Below, piece after piece: positions 22,372 through 36,447 of a DNA stretch of 64,000 nt. The translations under genes were made by a program, and so were the position numbers. The stretch's first letter is position 1; every line of letters begins with the position of its first letter. Source of the stretch: Pseudomonas benzenivorans. GTDB taxonomy: Bacteria; Pseudomonadota; Gammaproteobacteria; Pseudomonadales; Pseudomonadaceae. The notes under the pieces were generated by a model. It did not search any database. It was given only the letters and a program-made list of their open reading frames with translations, and was not told where the DNA came from. The DNA lies in NCBI RefSeq assembly GCF_033547155.1, contig NZ_CP137892.1, positions 4,436,625 through 4,500,624 on the forward strand, in the 5' to 3' direction.

Positions 22372-22415
22372 GAAGCGCGCCCCCGTCGTCCACCCAACCG
22401 CGAGCCGGAGTCACC

Positions 22416-22736
22416 ATGCTGGAATCCCTGGAAAAAATGCTGGCCCAGGGCATGGACAATGCCCTGCTGCGCTTCGGCCTGGGCAAGGGCTACCTGGACG
22501 CCGGCGAATTCGCCCGCGCCGCCGAGCACTTCCAGCGTTGCGTGGAGCACGACCCCAATTACTCCGCGGCCTGGAAGCTGCTCGGCAAGGCGCAGCTGGA
22601 ACTGGGCGACCGCCAGGCAGCCGAGCGGGCCTGGCAACAGGGCATCGCCGCGGCCCAGGACCACGGCGACAAGCAGGCGGAAAAGGAGATGACGGTGTTC
22701 CTCAAGCGCCTGCAGCGGCAGAGTTCCGCCGACTGA
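22416..22736 (+). CDS. Small tetratricopeptide-repeat protein
   Basis: 106 residues holding about two and a half TPR units: GLGKGYLDAGEFARAAEHFQ, SAAWKLLGKAQLELGDRQAA and a following helix. No signal peptide; probably a cytoplasmic interaction protein. Start 22416 is preceded by GGAG. It sits downstream of trkA and ends 5 bases before the convergent PilZ gene, with no terminator between them. Specific role unknown. Confidence 0.85.
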   Translation: MLESLEKMLAQGMDNALLRFGLGKGYLDAGEFARAAEHFQRCVEHDPNYSAAWKLLGKAQLELGDRQAAERAWQQGIAAAQDHGDKQAEKEMTVFLKRLQRQSSAD

Positions 22737-22741
22737 GCGGC

Positions 22742-23005
22742 TCAGTCCTCGACGAAGCGCAGGCCGACCCCCTCGGCATCCACGCGCATCACCTCCATCT
22801 GCAGCACCGGTGCCTCGATCGGCAGGTCCTGGACCTGGCCGGTGACCCGGGTGCCGGCAACCAGCTCGGTGAGCTGCGGGTGCTTGACGTACACCCCGCC
22901 ATCGGACAAGTCGCGGGTCTGCGCCACCAGTTCACCGAAGCTCGGATGACAGATCTTGATCCGGCATTTCATCGACGTACGCACATGCTGACGCTGGTTG
23001 GACAT
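22742..23005 (-). CDS. Single-domain PilZ protein
   Basis: 87 residues, almost entirely one PilZ beta barrel. The c-di-GMP-binding motifs are both present: an RxxxR-type segment in RQHVRTS near residue 5-10 and DLSDGG (D/N-x-S-x-x-G) at about residue 32-37. It should bind cyclic di-GMP and act as a small adaptor. It is convergent with the TPR gene (5-base gap) and upstream of the acyltransferase by position only, since both are on the minus strand with the acyltransferase first. Confidence 0.88.
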   Translation of the reverse strand: MSNQRQHVRTSMKCRIKICHPSFGELVAQTRDLSDGGVYVKHPQLTELVAGTRVTGQVQDLPIEAPVLQMEVMRVDAEGVGLRFVED

Positions 23006-23105
23006 GGCTGCAGCGATCCTCGACAGGGGCTGTGGAAATGACTCATGCAGAGTAGCTGTCGGCTCCGGCGGGCGCGACAGGAAAACCTCGAAGCGCTGCG
23101 CGCCG

Positions 23106-23993
23106 CTAGTACCACTTCGGCTCGCCGTCGGGGCGCTTCTTGAAGCGCTTCATGCTCCACATGTACTGGCTCGGGTAGGCACGCACGTAGCGCTCGATCA
23201 CCGCGCTCATGGCGGCCACGCCTTCGGCGACATCCTCGCTGTACATGCCTTCCGGTGCAGCCTCCAGTATGACCTTGTAGCCGCTGCCGTCAGCCAGGCG
23301 CAGGGCGTGCAGGAACACCCCCCGGGCCTTGCCGCCGGCGAGCATGCCGGGGACGAACTTGCTGGTCAGGGTCGGCACGCCGCAGAAGGGCACGAACACG
23401 CCGGAGGACAGGCTCGGCTCCGGGTCGGCGGGAATGCCCACGGCGCCGCCGCGGCGCACTTCCTTGATGACGCTGAGGATGCCTTCCTTGGTCGAGGGCG
23501 CCACCCGGTTGCCCATCTGCACCCGCTGCCGGGCCAACAGCTCGTCCACCGCCTTGAGCTTGGGCGGGCGGTAGAAGATGATCGGCTTGCACTGGGCGCA
23601 GTAGAAGTGGTTGAGCACTTCCCAGTTGCCCAGGTGGCTGGTGATGCCGACCACCCCCTTGCCCGAGGCCAGGGCCTGCTGCAGCACCTCCAGACCCTCC
23701 ACCTCTCGCACCAGGGCCAGGGACCTGTGCGCCGGCCAGACCCAGGCGCAGGCGCTTTCGGTGAGGGTCTTGCCGATGCCTTGCAGGGTCTCGCGCAACA
23801 GGCGCTGGTGGGCGGCCGCGTCCAGCTCCGGGAAGCACTTGCGCAGGTTGGTGCTGGCGACGCTGCGCGAACCGTTGGGCAGCTTCCACATCAGCCAACC
23901 GATGGCGCCGCCCAGCGCTTGCACGGCGCGCCAGGGCAACAGGGCGAGCAGGCGCAGGAAGCCCACCACCAGCGCACCTTTGAGCTTCTCCAC
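23106..23993 (-). CDS. lpxL: Lipid A late acyltransferase, LpxL/HtrB family
   Basis: 295 residues of the LPLAT inner-membrane family. N-terminal membrane helix, catalytic H-x4-E motif in SHLGNWE, and the FYRPPK and GGKARGVFLHALRL-type blocks of HtrB/LpxL. Adds a secondary laurate-type chain to lipid A. Start: a GTG at 23993 has GGGAG 6 bases upstream, whereas the TTG two codons earlier abuts that site and is unlikely. The P. aeruginosa homolog at this locus is one of two HtrB paralogs, so which lipid A position it serves cannot be decided here. Confidence 0.88.
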   Translation of the reverse strand: MEKLKGALVVGFLRLLALLPWRAVQALGGAIGWLMWKLPNGSRSVASTNLRKCFPELDAAAHQRLLRETLQGIGKTLTESACAWVWPAHRSLALVREVEGLEVLQQALASGKGVVGITSHLGNWEVLNHFYCAQCKPIIFYRPPKLKAVDELLARQRVQMGNRVAPSTKEGILSVIKEVRRGGAVGIPADPEPSLSSGVFVPFCGVPTLTSKFVPGMLAGGKARGVFLHALRLADGSGYKVILEAAPEGMYSEDVAEGVAAMSAVIERYVRAYPSQYMWSMKRFKKRPDGEPKWY

Positions 23994-24078
23994 AGGCAAC
24001 TCCCGACAATCGCAAAGCGCCTATTGTAACCAAGCCACGCCCCGCCATGCAGCCGCGGGTGACGTGGCGCGGCCTCGC

Positions 24079-24633
24079 TCAGCCCGCCGCCAGCACGGCG
24101 TAGCGATCGCAGTCGCTGGTGTGGTCCATGACCAGGCCGGCGGCCTGCATGTAGGCGTAGCAGATGGTCGGGCCGACGAAGGTGAAGCCGGCCTGCTTCA
24201 GCGCGCGGCTCATGGCCTCGGCCTCGGCGGTGGCCGCCGGCACCTCGCCGCGTTCGGCGAAGTGGTTGATCTTCGGCCGGCCGCCGACGAAGGACCAGAG
24301 CAGCGCCACCGGGTCGTCGAGCCTCAGCCAGGCCTGGGCGTTCTGCCGCGCGGCCCTGAGCTTGAGGCGGTTGCGGATGATCCCCGGGTCCTGCATCAGC
24401 GCCTCGATCTCCTCGTCGCTCAACTGCGCCAGGCGCTGCGGATCGAAGCCGAACAGCACCTGGCGGTAGCGTTCGCGCTTCTTCAGCACGGTGATCCAGG
24501 ACAGGCCAGCCTGAAAGCCCTCGAGCAACAGCAGCTCGAACAGGGCCCGGGGGTCGCGCTGCGGCACCCCCCATTCCCGATCGTGGTAAGCCTGATAGAG
24601 GGGGTCGTCGGTGCACCAGAAGCAGCGTGGCAT
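24079..24633 (-). CDS. tag: DNA-3-methyladenine glycosylase I
   Basis: 184 residues. Base-excision enzyme removing 3-methyladenine. Zinc-snap ligands are visible: Cys4 in MPRCFWC, His in YHDREWG, and the C-terminal MDHTSDC. The catalytic Glu lies in LLLLEGFQAGLSW. Start 24633 has GGAAGG 5 bases upstream; a longer reading overlaps the glyQ promoter. Divergent from glyQ over 83 bases. Confidence 0.97.
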   Translation of the reverse strand: MPRCFWCTDDPLYQAYHDREWGVPQRDPRALFELLLLEGFQAGLSWITVLKKRERYRQVLFGFDPQRLAQLSDEEIEALMQDPGIIRNRLKLRAARQNAQAWLRLDDPVALLWSFVGGRPKINHFAERGEVPAATAEAEAMSRALKQAGFTFVGPTICYAYMQAAGLVMDHTSDCDRYAVLAAG

Positions 24634-24671
24634 AGGGCCTTCCCGGGCGGTGGAGGGCGGACGGATTGGGG

Positions 24672-24677
24672 TATACT
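24672..24677 (+). promoter_or_regulatory. Probable -10 element of the glyQ promoter
   Basis: TATACT about 40 bases before the glyQ GTG, in the divergent tag-glyQ gap. The matching -35 region (about 24649-24654) is poor, so the call rests on the -10 and position. Confidence 0.4.
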
Positions 24678-24716
24678 CCCGGGTTTTCCGTCGCAGCCTC
24701 AACAGGTGAATTTTTC

Positions 24717-25660
<944 letters not shown>

Positions 25661-25664
<4 letters not shown>

Positions 25665-27715
25665 GTGCATTGGATTTCCTCGTCGAACTGGGCACCGAAG
25701 AGCTGCCGCCCAAGGCCCTGAAGAGCCTCGGCGAGGCCTTCCTCGCCGGCATCGAGAAGGGCCTCAAGGCCGCCGGCCTCGACTACCGGGCCTGCCGGTT
25801 CTATGCCGCGCCGCGCCGTCTGGCCGTGCAGATCGATCAGCTGGCGACCCAGCAGCCCGATCGCAGCCATAACCTCGACGGCCCGCCGCTGCAGGCCGCC
25901 TTCAACGCCGCCGGCCAACCGACCCAGGCGGCCCTGGGCTTCGCCAAGAAGTGTGGCGTGGAACTCGCCGAGATCGACCAGAGCGGGCCCAAGCTGCGCT
26001 ATACCCAGCGCATTCCCGGCCAACCGGCCAGCGCGCTGCTGCCGGCGATCGTCGAGGCCTCGCTGAACGAGCTGCCGATTCCCAAGCGCATGCGCTGGGC
26101 GGCCCGCCGCGACGAGTTCGTGCGGCCGACCCAGTGGCTGGTGATGCTGTTCGGCGACGAGGTGATCGACTGCGAGATCCTCGCCCAGAAGGCCGGCCGC
26201 GAGTCCCGCGGCCACCGCTTCCACAGCCCGGCCAAGGTGCGCATCAGCAGTGCCGCCACCTACCTGGAAGACCTGCGCAGCGCCTACGTGCTGGCCGACT
26301 TCGCCGAGCGCCGCGAGCTGATCGCCCGGCGCGTCGCCGAGCTGGCCGCCGAGCAGCGGGGCAGCGCCATAGTGCCGCCGGCGCTGCTGGATGAGGTCAG
26401 CGCCCTGGTCGAATGGCCGGTGCCGCTGGTCTGTTCCTTCGAGGAACGCTTCCTCGCCGTGCCCCAGGAAGCCCTGATCACCACCATGCAGGACAACCAG
26501 AAGTACTTCTGCCTGCTGGATGCCGGCGGCAAGCTGCTGCCACGCTTCATCACCGTGGCCAACGTCGAGAGCAAGGACCCGGCGCAGATCGTCGCCGGCA
26601 ACGAGAAGGTGGTGCGCCCGCGCCTGACCGACGCCGAGTTCTTCTTCAAGCAGGACCAGAAGCAGCCGCTGGAGCACTTCAACGAGCGCCTGGCGAACGT
26701 GGTGTTCCAGGCCCAGCTCGGCTCCGTGTTCGAGAAGGCCCAGCGCGTTTCCAAACTCGCCGCCTTCATCGCCGAGCGGGTCGGCGGCGACGCCGAACGC
26801 GCGGCGCGCGCCGGCATCCTGTGCAAGTGCGACCTGGCCAGCGAGATGGTCGGCGAGTTCCCGGAGATGCAGGGCATCGCCGGCTACTATTACGCCAAGC
26901 ACGACGGCGAGGCCGAGGATGTGGCCCTGGCGTTGAACGAGCAGTACATGCCGCGCGGCGCCGGGGCCGAGCTGCCGAGCACCCTGACCGGCGCCGCCGT
27001 GGCCCTGGCCGACAAGCTCGACACCCTGGTCGGCATCTTCGGCATCGGCATGCTGCCCACCGGCAGCAAGGACCCCTACGCCCTGCGCCGCGCCGCCCTC
27101 GGCGTGCTGCGCATCCTCATCGAGAAGGGCCTGGACCTGGACCTGAACGAGGCCGTGGCCTTCGCCATCGCGCAGTACGGCGACAAGGTCAAGGCCGAGG
27201 GCCTGGCCGGCCAGGTGCTGGACTTCGTCTTCGACCGCCTGCGCGCGCGCTACGAGGACGAAGGCGTGGACGTGGCCGTGTACCAGTCGGTGCGCGCCCT
27301 CGGCCCCAGCGCGCCGCTGGACTTCGACCAGCGCGTGCAGGCGGTGCAAGCCTTCCGCGCGCGCAGCGAGGCCGAGGCCCTGGCCGCGGCGAACAAGCGG
27401 GTGTGGAATCTGCTGAGCAAGTTCGAGGGCAGCGTGCCCGCGCAGGTCGAGCGTGCCCTGCTGCAGGAACCGGCCGAACAGGCCCTGGCCGAGGCCGTGG
27501 CCAACGCCGAGCAGGCGGTGCAACCGATGGCGGCGGCACGCTGCTACCGCGAGGCCCTGGAGCACCTGGCCAGCCTGCGCGAGCCGGTGGACAGCTTCTT
27601 CGAGGCAGTGCTGGTCAATGCCGACGACGCGGCCGTGCGGGCCAACCGCTACGCGCTGCTGGCGCGTCTGCGCGGCCTGTTCCTCGGCGTCGCCGACATC
27701 TCGGTGCTGGGCTGA
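25661..27715 (+). CDS. glyS: Glycyl-tRNA synthetase beta chain
   Basis: 684 residues. tRNA-binding beta subunit of glycyl-tRNA synthetase. N terminus [16 protein letters not shown] is characteristic; the HD-like central domain and the C-terminal anticodon-binding helical domain follow. GGAG lies before the ATG inside glyQ. Overlap with glyQ keeps alpha and beta production equal. A 74-bp inverted repeat follows the stop. Confidence 0.98.
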
Positions 27716-27729
27716 GACCCGGAGTAGGG

Positions 27730-27803
27730 AGGATGGGTCGCGCGCCGCTCGCCCCATCTGCGCATTGCCACTGGGTTACGCCGCTAGGCGGCTAACCCAT
27801 CCT
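27730..27803. repeat. 74-bp intergenic inverted repeat
   Basis: Outer arms AGGATGGGT (27730-27738) and ACCCATCCT (27795-27803) are perfect complements. A second, nearly perfect hairpin, GGGTTACGCCGC turning to GCGGCTAACCC, occupies the right half. It ends 11 bases before the gmhB ATG, so it abuts that gene's translation start. Confidence 0.65.
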
Positions 27804-27814
27804 GCGGACCTAGC

Positions 27815-28345
27815 ATGAAACTGCTGATTCTCGACCGCGACGGCGTGATCAATCACGACTCCGACGCCTACATCAAGACCCTGGAGGAGTGGATCCCGAT
27901 GCCCGGGGCGATCGAGGCCATCGCCCGCCTGTCCAAGGCCGGCTGGACCGTGGCGGTGGCCACCAACCAGTCCGGCCTGGCCCGCGGCTATTACGATGCG
28001 GCGACCCTGGAGGCCATGCATGCCCACCTGCGCCAGCTGGTGGCGGAGCAGGGCGGCGAGCTCGGCCTGATCGTGCATTGCCCCCACGGCCCGGACGACG
28101 GCTGTGACTGCCGCAAGCCCAAACCCGGTATGCTCCAGGCCATCGCCGAGCATTACGCCGTTTCGCTGGCCGGAGTGTGGTTCGTCGGCGACAGCAGCGG
28201 TGACCTCCAGGCTGCCCAAGCCGTCGATTGTCAGCCCGTACTGGTCAAGACCGGCAAGGGCGAACGCACCCTGGCCAAACCCCTGCCAGCGGGCACCCTG
28301 GTATTCGAGGACCTGGCGGCCGTCGCCGCTCATCTCCTCCCCTGA
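27815..28345 (+). CDS. gmhB: D-glycero-beta-D-manno-heptose-1,7-bisphosphate 7-phosphatase
   Basis: 176-residue HAD phosphatase of LPS inner-core heptose synthesis. Nucleophile motif LDRDGVIN at residues 6-13, motif II ATNQSG, the zinc-binding cluster CPHGPDDGCDCRKPKPGM that marks GmhB and HisB-type phosphatases, and FVGDSSGDLQAA as motif IV. The ribosome binding site is weak. Forms a short operon with plsC (36-base gap), fitting an outer-membrane lipid theme. Confidence 0.95.
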   Translation: MKLLILDRDGVINHDSDAYIKTLEEWIPMPGAIEAIARLSKAGWTVAVATNQSGLARGYYDAATLEAMHAHLRQLVAEQGGELGLIVHCPHGPDDGCDCRKPKPGMLQAIAEHYAVSLAGVWFVGDSSGDLQAAQAVDCQPVLVKTGKGERTLAKPLPAGTLVFEDLAAVAAHLLP

Positions 28346-28381
28346 TAACGCAGGCCGCGGCCTGCCACGGTAAAGGCTCCT

Positions 28382-29155
28382 ATGTCGCCAGTGCAGTCCT
28401 CCAGAATCGTTCTCTTCTACCTGCTGCTGTCCCTGAGCGCCTGCTTCTGGTGCATCCTCAGCATGTTCGTGGCGCCCTTCCTGCCGTTCCGCGCCCGCTA
28501 CCGCTTCGTGGTGCAGACCTGGTGCCGCTGCGCCGTATGGCTGGCCAAGACGATCATTGGCATCCGCTACGAGGTCAAGGGCCTGGAGAACATCCCCCAG
28601 CGCCCCTGCGTGATCCTGGCCAAGCACCAGAGCACCTGGGAGACCTTCTTCCTCTCCGCGCTGTTCGAACCCCTCACCCAGGTGCTCAAGCGCGAGCTGC
28701 TGTATGTGCCGTTCTTCGGCTGGGCCATCGCCATGCTCAAGCCCATCGCCATCGACCGCAGCAACCCCAAGGCCGCCCTCAAGCAGGTCGCCAGCCAGGG
28801 CCACGAGCGCCTGGAGCAGGGCGCCTGGGTGCTGGTGTTCCCCGAGGGCACACGCATTCCCACCGGGCAGATCGGCAAGTTCTCCCGCGGCGGCGCGTCC
28901 CTGGCGGTTAACGCCAACCTGCCGGTGCTACCGGTGGCGCACAACGCCGGCGAGTTCTGGCCCAAGGAGGGTTGGGGCAAGACACCTGGCACCGTTCAGG
29001 TGGTCATCGGCCCGGCCCTGCACGCCGAGGGCAATGGGCCTCGGGCCATCGCCGAACTGAACGACCGCGCCTTCGCCTGGGTCGCCCAGGCACAGCGGGA
29101 AATCGGCGCCCTCGACTCCGGCGTGGTGCCCAGCGAGCCCGTGGAGTCGGCCTGA
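28382..29155 (+). CDS. plsC: 1-acyl-sn-glycerol-3-phosphate acyltransferase
   Basis: 257 residues, inner membrane. Makes phosphatidic acid from lysophosphatidic acid. N-terminal hydrophobic helices, then the catalytic box with KHQSTWE (H-x4-E, a common variant of H-x4-D) near residue 80 and the glycerol-phosphate box FPEGTR near 157. AAAGG precedes the ATG. In P. aeruginosa this locus is also called lptA (not the LPS bridge protein). Transcription then meets a terminator at 29288. Confidence 0.95.
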   Translation: MSPVQSSRIVLFYLLLSLSACFWCILSMFVAPFLPFRARYRFVVQTWCRCAVWLAKTIIGIRYEVKGLENIPQRPCVILAKHQSTWETFFLSALFEPLTQVLKRELLYVPFFGWAIAMLKPIAIDRSNPKAALKQVASQGHERLEQGAWVLVFPEGTRIPTGQIGKFSRGGASLAVNANLPVLPVAHNAGEFWPKEGWGKTPGTVQVVIGPALHAEGNGPRAIAELNDRAFAWVAQAQREIGALDSGVVPSEPVESA

Positions 29156-29287
29156 ACCCAGGCTGTGGATAAGCTGTTCATAAAAAATCAAACCAGCCAC
29201 AGGTAACGACTTAACTCACTGATTTAATAGGCCTTTAGCGCTAGCTCTAATTTGTCGTTTGAGTGAATAAGTTTTTACAGGACACAC

Positions 29288-29316
29288 AAAAGCCGGCCCT
29301 TGTGGCCGGCTTTCTT
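29288..29316 (+). terminator. Rho-independent terminator after plsC
   Basis: AAAAGCCGGCC, loop CTTGT, GGCCGGCTTT then CTT. About 130 bases beyond the plsC stop, closing gmhB-plsC transcription. Confidence 0.85.
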
Positions 29317-29434
29317 ATGCTCGCGAATATCTATCGGGGAGCCCGAATACGCCCCGTCGAAAGGGCAGGCGTGCTCGCATTGAATGACTGGAATAATCGA
29401 GATCGGGGATGACCTAGGCTTTCAAGCAGATAAC

Positions 29435-29460
29435 AAAAAACCCGCCGAAGCGGGTTTTTT
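29435..29460 (-). terminator. Rho-independent terminator after gyrB
   Basis: AAAAAACCCGC, loop CGAA, GCGGGTTTTTT: a perfect, symmetrical hairpin that would end minus-strand transcription about 170 bases past gyrB; it can also work on the plus strand. Confidence 0.88.
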
Positions 29461-29629
29461 CCTGACCATTCGACATCCTGTCGGTGCTTCCTAGCGATGG
29501 TCAATCATCCTTGATTCCAAGCGAGTCCTTCGCTTAGTGGACGGGTATAGATTAATCGCGGGCAGCGGAGTTCGATATCTCCAAACACCGTCAATCCGTG
29601 TAAGCCATTCGCTATACCCAGGCCACGAG

Positions 29630-33155
<3,526 letters not shown>

Positions 33156-33161
33156 GCAGGT

Positions 33162-34265
33162 TTACAGGCGCATCGGCATTACGACATAGGCGGAATCGTC
33201 GTTGTCGGCTTCCTGTACCAGTGCACTGCTGTTGGCGTCGGAAAGAATCAGACGCACCTGCTCGGTGGTCATCACCCCCAGCACATCCAGCAGGTAGCTG
33301 ACGTTGAAGCCGATTTCCAAGGCGCTGCCGTTGTAGTCCACGGCGATTTCTTCCTCGGCCTCTTCCTGCTCCGGGTTGTTGGCCTGAATCTTCAGCAGGC
33401 CGGCGGCCAGTTGCAGGCGGATGCCCCGGTACTTCTCGTTGGACAGGATGGCGGTACGGCTGAAGGCCTCACGCAGCCCCTGACGATCGGCCACCACCAG
33501 CTTGTCGCCACCACGCGGCAGCACGCGCTCGTAATCCGGGAACTTGCCGTCGACCAGCTTGGAGGTGAAGGTGAACTCGCCGGTGGTGGCGCGAATATGA
33601 TTCTGCCCCAGCACCACGCTGACGCTGCCGTCCTGCTCGGTGAGCAGGCGAGCCAACTCCAGAATGCCCTTGCGCGGCACAATGACCTGATGCTTGCCGT
33701 CCTGCTGGATGGCCGCCTCCATGGAGCACATGGCCAGGCGATGGCCGTCGGTGGCCACCGCACGCAACACGCCGCTCTGCACTTCCAGCAGCATGCCGTT
33801 GAGGTAGTAGCGCACGTCCTGCTGGGCCATGGCGAAGCTGGTACGCTCGATCAGCCGACGCAGCTTGCTCTGCACAAGGTCGAAGGTCAGCGAACCCGGG
33901 CCTTCTTCCACCGTCGGAAAATCGTTGGCCGGCAGGGTCGACAGGCTGAAGCGGCTGCGGCCGGCCTTGACCAGGAGCTTCTGCTCGTCGACGCGGATAT
34001 CGATCAGCGCGTCGCTCGGCAGACTCTTGCAGATGTCCATGAGCTTGCGCGCCGGCACGGTGATCTCGCCGGGTTCGGCGGCATCTTCCAGGGCCACCCG
34101 ACCGACCAACTCGACTTCCAAGTCGGTGCCGGTCAGCGACAGCTGCTGGCCTTCCACGACCAGCAGCACATTGGACAACACGGGCAAGGTCTGGCGGCGT
34201 TCCACGACGCCGGCGACCAGTTGCAGCGGTTTCAACAGGGCTTCGCGTTGAATGGTGAAATGCAT
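33162..34265 (-). CDS. dnaN: DNA polymerase III beta subunit (sliding clamp)
   Basis: 367 residues, three clamp domains; starts MHFTIQREALLKPLQLVAGVVERRQTLPVLSNVLL and ends in the conserved YVVMPMRL. Head-to-tail dimer that holds polymerase III on DNA. Lies 32 bases downstream of dnaA and 6 bases before recF, so the four genes form one operon leading away from oriC. Confidence 0.99.
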   Translation of the reverse strand: MHFTIQREALLKPLQLVAGVVERRQTLPVLSNVLLVVEGQQLSLTGTDLEVELVGRVALEDAAEPGEITVPARKLMDICKSLPSDALIDIRVDEQKLLVKAGRSRFSLSTLPANDFPTVEEGPGSLTFDLVQSKLRRLIERTSFAMAQQDVRYYLNGMLLEVQSGVLRAVATDGHRLAMCSMEAAIQQDGKHQVIVPRKGILELARLLTEQDGSVSVVLGQNHIRATTGEFTFTSKLVDGKFPDYERVLPRGGDKLVVADRQGLREAFSRTAILSNEKYRGIRLQLAAGLLKIQANNPEQEEAEEEIAVDYNGSALEIGFNVSYLLDVLGVMTTEQVRLILSDANSSALVQEADNDDSAYVVMPMRL

Positions 34266-34297
34266 GGTCTAGTCCCTTGCCTAGTGGAATAGCGTAG

Positions 34298-35776
34298 TTA
34301 AGTGGTCAGTGTACGCAGCAGATTCTTGTAGTCCTCGCGGATGTCCGCGTCGGATTCCCTAAGTTCAGCAATCTTACGGCATGCATGCAATACCGTGGTG
34401 TGATCGCGCCCGCCGAAGGCATCGCCGATCTCCGGCAGACTGTGATTAGTCAGTTCCTTGGACAGCGCCATGGCCACCTGGCGGGGGCGAGCCACGGAAC
34501 GGGAGCGGCGCTTGGACAGCAGATCGGAAATCTTGATCTTGTAGTACTCGGCGACCGTGCGCTGAATATTGTCGATGCTGACCAGCTTGTCCTGCAGGGC
34601 CAGCAGGTCCTTCAGCGACTCGCGGATCAGCTCGATGGTGATGTCGCGGCCCATGAAATGGGAGTGGGCGATCACCCGCTTCAGTGCGCCTTCCAGCTCG
34701 CGCACGTTGGAGCGAATGCGCTGGGCGATGAAGAATGCCGCATCGTGGGGCAGATCGATCCTGGCCTGATCGGCCTTCTTCATCAGGATCGCCACCCGGG
34801 TTTCCAGCTCGGGCGGCTCCACCGCCACGGTCAGGCCCCAGCCGAAGCGCGACTTCAGGCGCTCTTCCAGCCCCTCGATCTCCTTGGGATAGCGGTCGCT
34901 GGTGAGGATCACCTGCTGGCCGCCCTCGAGCAGGGCATTGAAGGTGTGGAAGAACTCCTCCTGGGAGCGCTCCTTCTTGGCGAAGAACTGGATGTCGTCG
35001 ATCAGCAGCGCATCCACCGAGCGGTAGAAACGCTTGAATTCGTTGATCGCGTTCAGCTGCAGCGCCTTGACCATGTCGGCCACGAAGCGCTCGGAGTGCA
35101 GGTAGACCACCTTGGCGTTGGGATTCTTCGCCAGCAGGTGGTTGCCCACCGCGTGCATCAAGTGGGTCTTGCCCAGGCCGACGCCGCCGTAGAGGAACAG
35201 CGGGTTGTAGCCGTGCTTGGGGTTGTCGGCGACCTGCCAGGCCGCAGCCCTGGCCAGTTGGTTGGATTTACCCTCGACGAAATTGTCGAAGGTGAAGGTC
35301 CGGTTCAGGTAGCTGGTGTGCTTGAGCGCGCCCTCGACCTGCACCGTGCGCTCGGTACGCACCGGTGGCTGGCTCTGAGGCTGAACGGCAGTGCTCTGCG
35401 CCATGCTGTCGAAGGTCGCCCGCAACGGCTGCTCGGCGACAGGCGCGGCAGCCATGCTCGGCTGGGGTTGTGGGGCGCTGATGGTGGCCGGGTTGCTCGC
35501 AACACTGGCCATGACTCGCGGCGCGGCCGCCCGCTTGCTGCCTATTAATAAGGAAAGGGCGGGAACCAGACCATTGGCCCGTTCGGACAAGAGCTCCAGC
35601 AGGCGCCCCAGGTACTTCTCATTGACCCAGTCGAGCACGAAGCGATTGGGCGCGTAGACGCGAAGCTCGTCGCCTTCGGCTTCGACCTGCAGTGGACGGA
35701 TCCAGGTGTTGAATTGCTGAGCAGGCAGTTCATCGCGCAGAAGCTCCACGCACTGCTGCCAAAGTTCCACGGACAC
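34298..35776 (-). CDS. dnaA: Chromosomal replication initiator DnaA
   Basis: 492 residues. Domain I (1-80, [24 protein letters not shown]), a proline/glutamine-rich linker (about 85-145), AAA+ domain with Walker [10 protein letters not shown] and Walker [12 protein letters not shown], and domain IV helix-turn-helix ending in the DnaA signature [15 protein letters not shown] that reads TTATCCACA boxes. Promoter and oriC lie immediately upstream. Perfect DnaA boxes there suggest autoregulation, as known in other bacteria. Confidence 0.99.
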   Translation of the reverse strand: MSVELWQQCVELLRDELPAQQFNTWIRPLQVEAEGDELRVYAPNRFVLDWVNEKYLGRLLELLSERANGLVPALSLLIGSKRAAAPRVMASVASNPATISAPQPQPSMAAAPVAEQPLRATFDSMAQSTAVQPQSQPPVRTERTVQVEGALKHTSYLNRTFTFDNFVEGKSNQLARAAAWQVADNPKHGYNPLFLYGGVGLGKTHLMHAVGNHLLAKNPNAKVVYLHSERFVADMVKALQLNAINEFKRFYRSVDALLIDDIQFFAKKERSQEEFFHTFNALLEGGQQVILTSDRYPKEIEGLEERLKSRFGWGLTVAVEPPELETRVAILMKKADQARIDLPHDAAFFIAQRIRSNVRELEGALKRVIAHSHFMGRDITIELIRESLKDLLALQDKLVSIDNIQRTVAEYYKIKISDLLSKRRSRSVARPRQVAMALSKELTNHSLPEIGDAFGGRDHTTVLHACRKIAELRESDADIREDYKNLLRTLTT

Positions 35777-36211
35777 GGATATCCCCTAAGTCGGAAGGCG
35801 GTGAGGCAAAAACAGCCGCCATTGTAGCCGCCGAAGGGCGAGTTATCCACATGAAAGCGGGACTACCCCCAAGGAAAATCAACGCCTTATTGGTCATACC
35901 GGCCGTTGCGAATGACGCCAGCAACCCTGTGGATAACAGACCTTCAGCCCGCTGGATAAACCGAGGTACAACAGGGTGCATAACGCTGCTGTGGATAACA
36001 GGGCATTTCATCCTCAGCTTATCCGCCGCCAACACACAGCTGCAGCACGGTTTTTCGACAGACTTGCTCCAACCCTCCAGGCCAGGCGGAGCGCGGCTCT
36101 CGAGAACTTACCCACAGAAACCCACAGGCCTAATCATCATAAACACTACAAAACATCTTTAAATATTCTCTTCTCTATATTCTTTCGATCACCGGAAAGC
36201 CTGGTTGGAAA
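35777..36211. other. oriC: Chromosomal replication origin oriC
   Basis: Gap between dnaA and rpmH, the known Pseudomonas origin position. Perfect DnaA boxes: TTATCCACA at 35843-35851 and TGTGGATAA at 35928-35936 and 35990-35998. Near matches include TTACCCACA at 36108-36116 (one mismatch) and weaker ones at 35952, 35975 and 36019. An AT-rich stretch at about 36128-36190, with almost no G, is the likely unwinding element, lying on the rpmH side of the boxes. No open frame here is credible. Confidence 0.95.
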
Positions 36212-36240
36212 TTGACCTGACCCACGGCTTTCTCTACAAT
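36212..36240 (+). promoter_or_regulatory. Sigma-70 promoter of rpmH-rnpA
   Basis: TTGACC (36212-36217), 17-base spacer, TACAAT (36235-36240), 60 bases before the rpmH ATG. It directly adjoins the AT-rich side of oriC, so transcription starts at the origin edge. Confidence 0.85.
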
Positions 36241-36300
36241 CGCCGGTCTCTTAAAACCGGGGCCATTCCGGCCCGTCGACGACCACCCAGGTACCGCATC

Positions 36301-36435
36301 ATGAAACGCACTTTCCAACCCAGCACCATCAAGCGCGCTCGCACCCACGGCTTCCGTGCCCGTATGGCCACCAAGAACGGTCGTGCTGTCCTGTCGCGTC
36401 GTCGCGCCAAGGGCCGTAAGCGTCTGACCGTCTAA
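36301..36435 (+). CDS. rpmH: 50S ribosomal protein L34
   Basis: 44 residues, [18 protein letters not shown] with the arginine-rich C terminus KGRKRLTV, the standard L34 sequence. The longer in-frame reading upstream covers the promoter and is not translated. First gene of the rpmH-rnpA-yidD-yidC cluster. Confidence 0.99.
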   Translation: MKRTFQPSTIKRARTHGFRARMATKNGRAVLSRRRAKGRKRLTV

Positions 36436-36447
36436 GCATCCTGTCTT

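Larger units (their letters stand above)
29156..29629. other. Gap between convergent plsC and gyrB: DnaA box and two terminators
   Basis: 474 bases without a convincing gene. It holds a perfect DnaA box (29164-29172), an AT-rich stretch (about 29195-29280), and two terminator hairpins, described separately. The 118 bases between the terminators (29314-29434) show no open frame of note. Bases 29461-29629, downstream of gyrB, contain only short unsupported frames. Confidence 0.6.

Noticed and set aside
36205..36300. N-terminal extension of L34
   Set aside because: In-frame reading covers the rpmH promoter -10 and leader; L34 is always about 44 residues.
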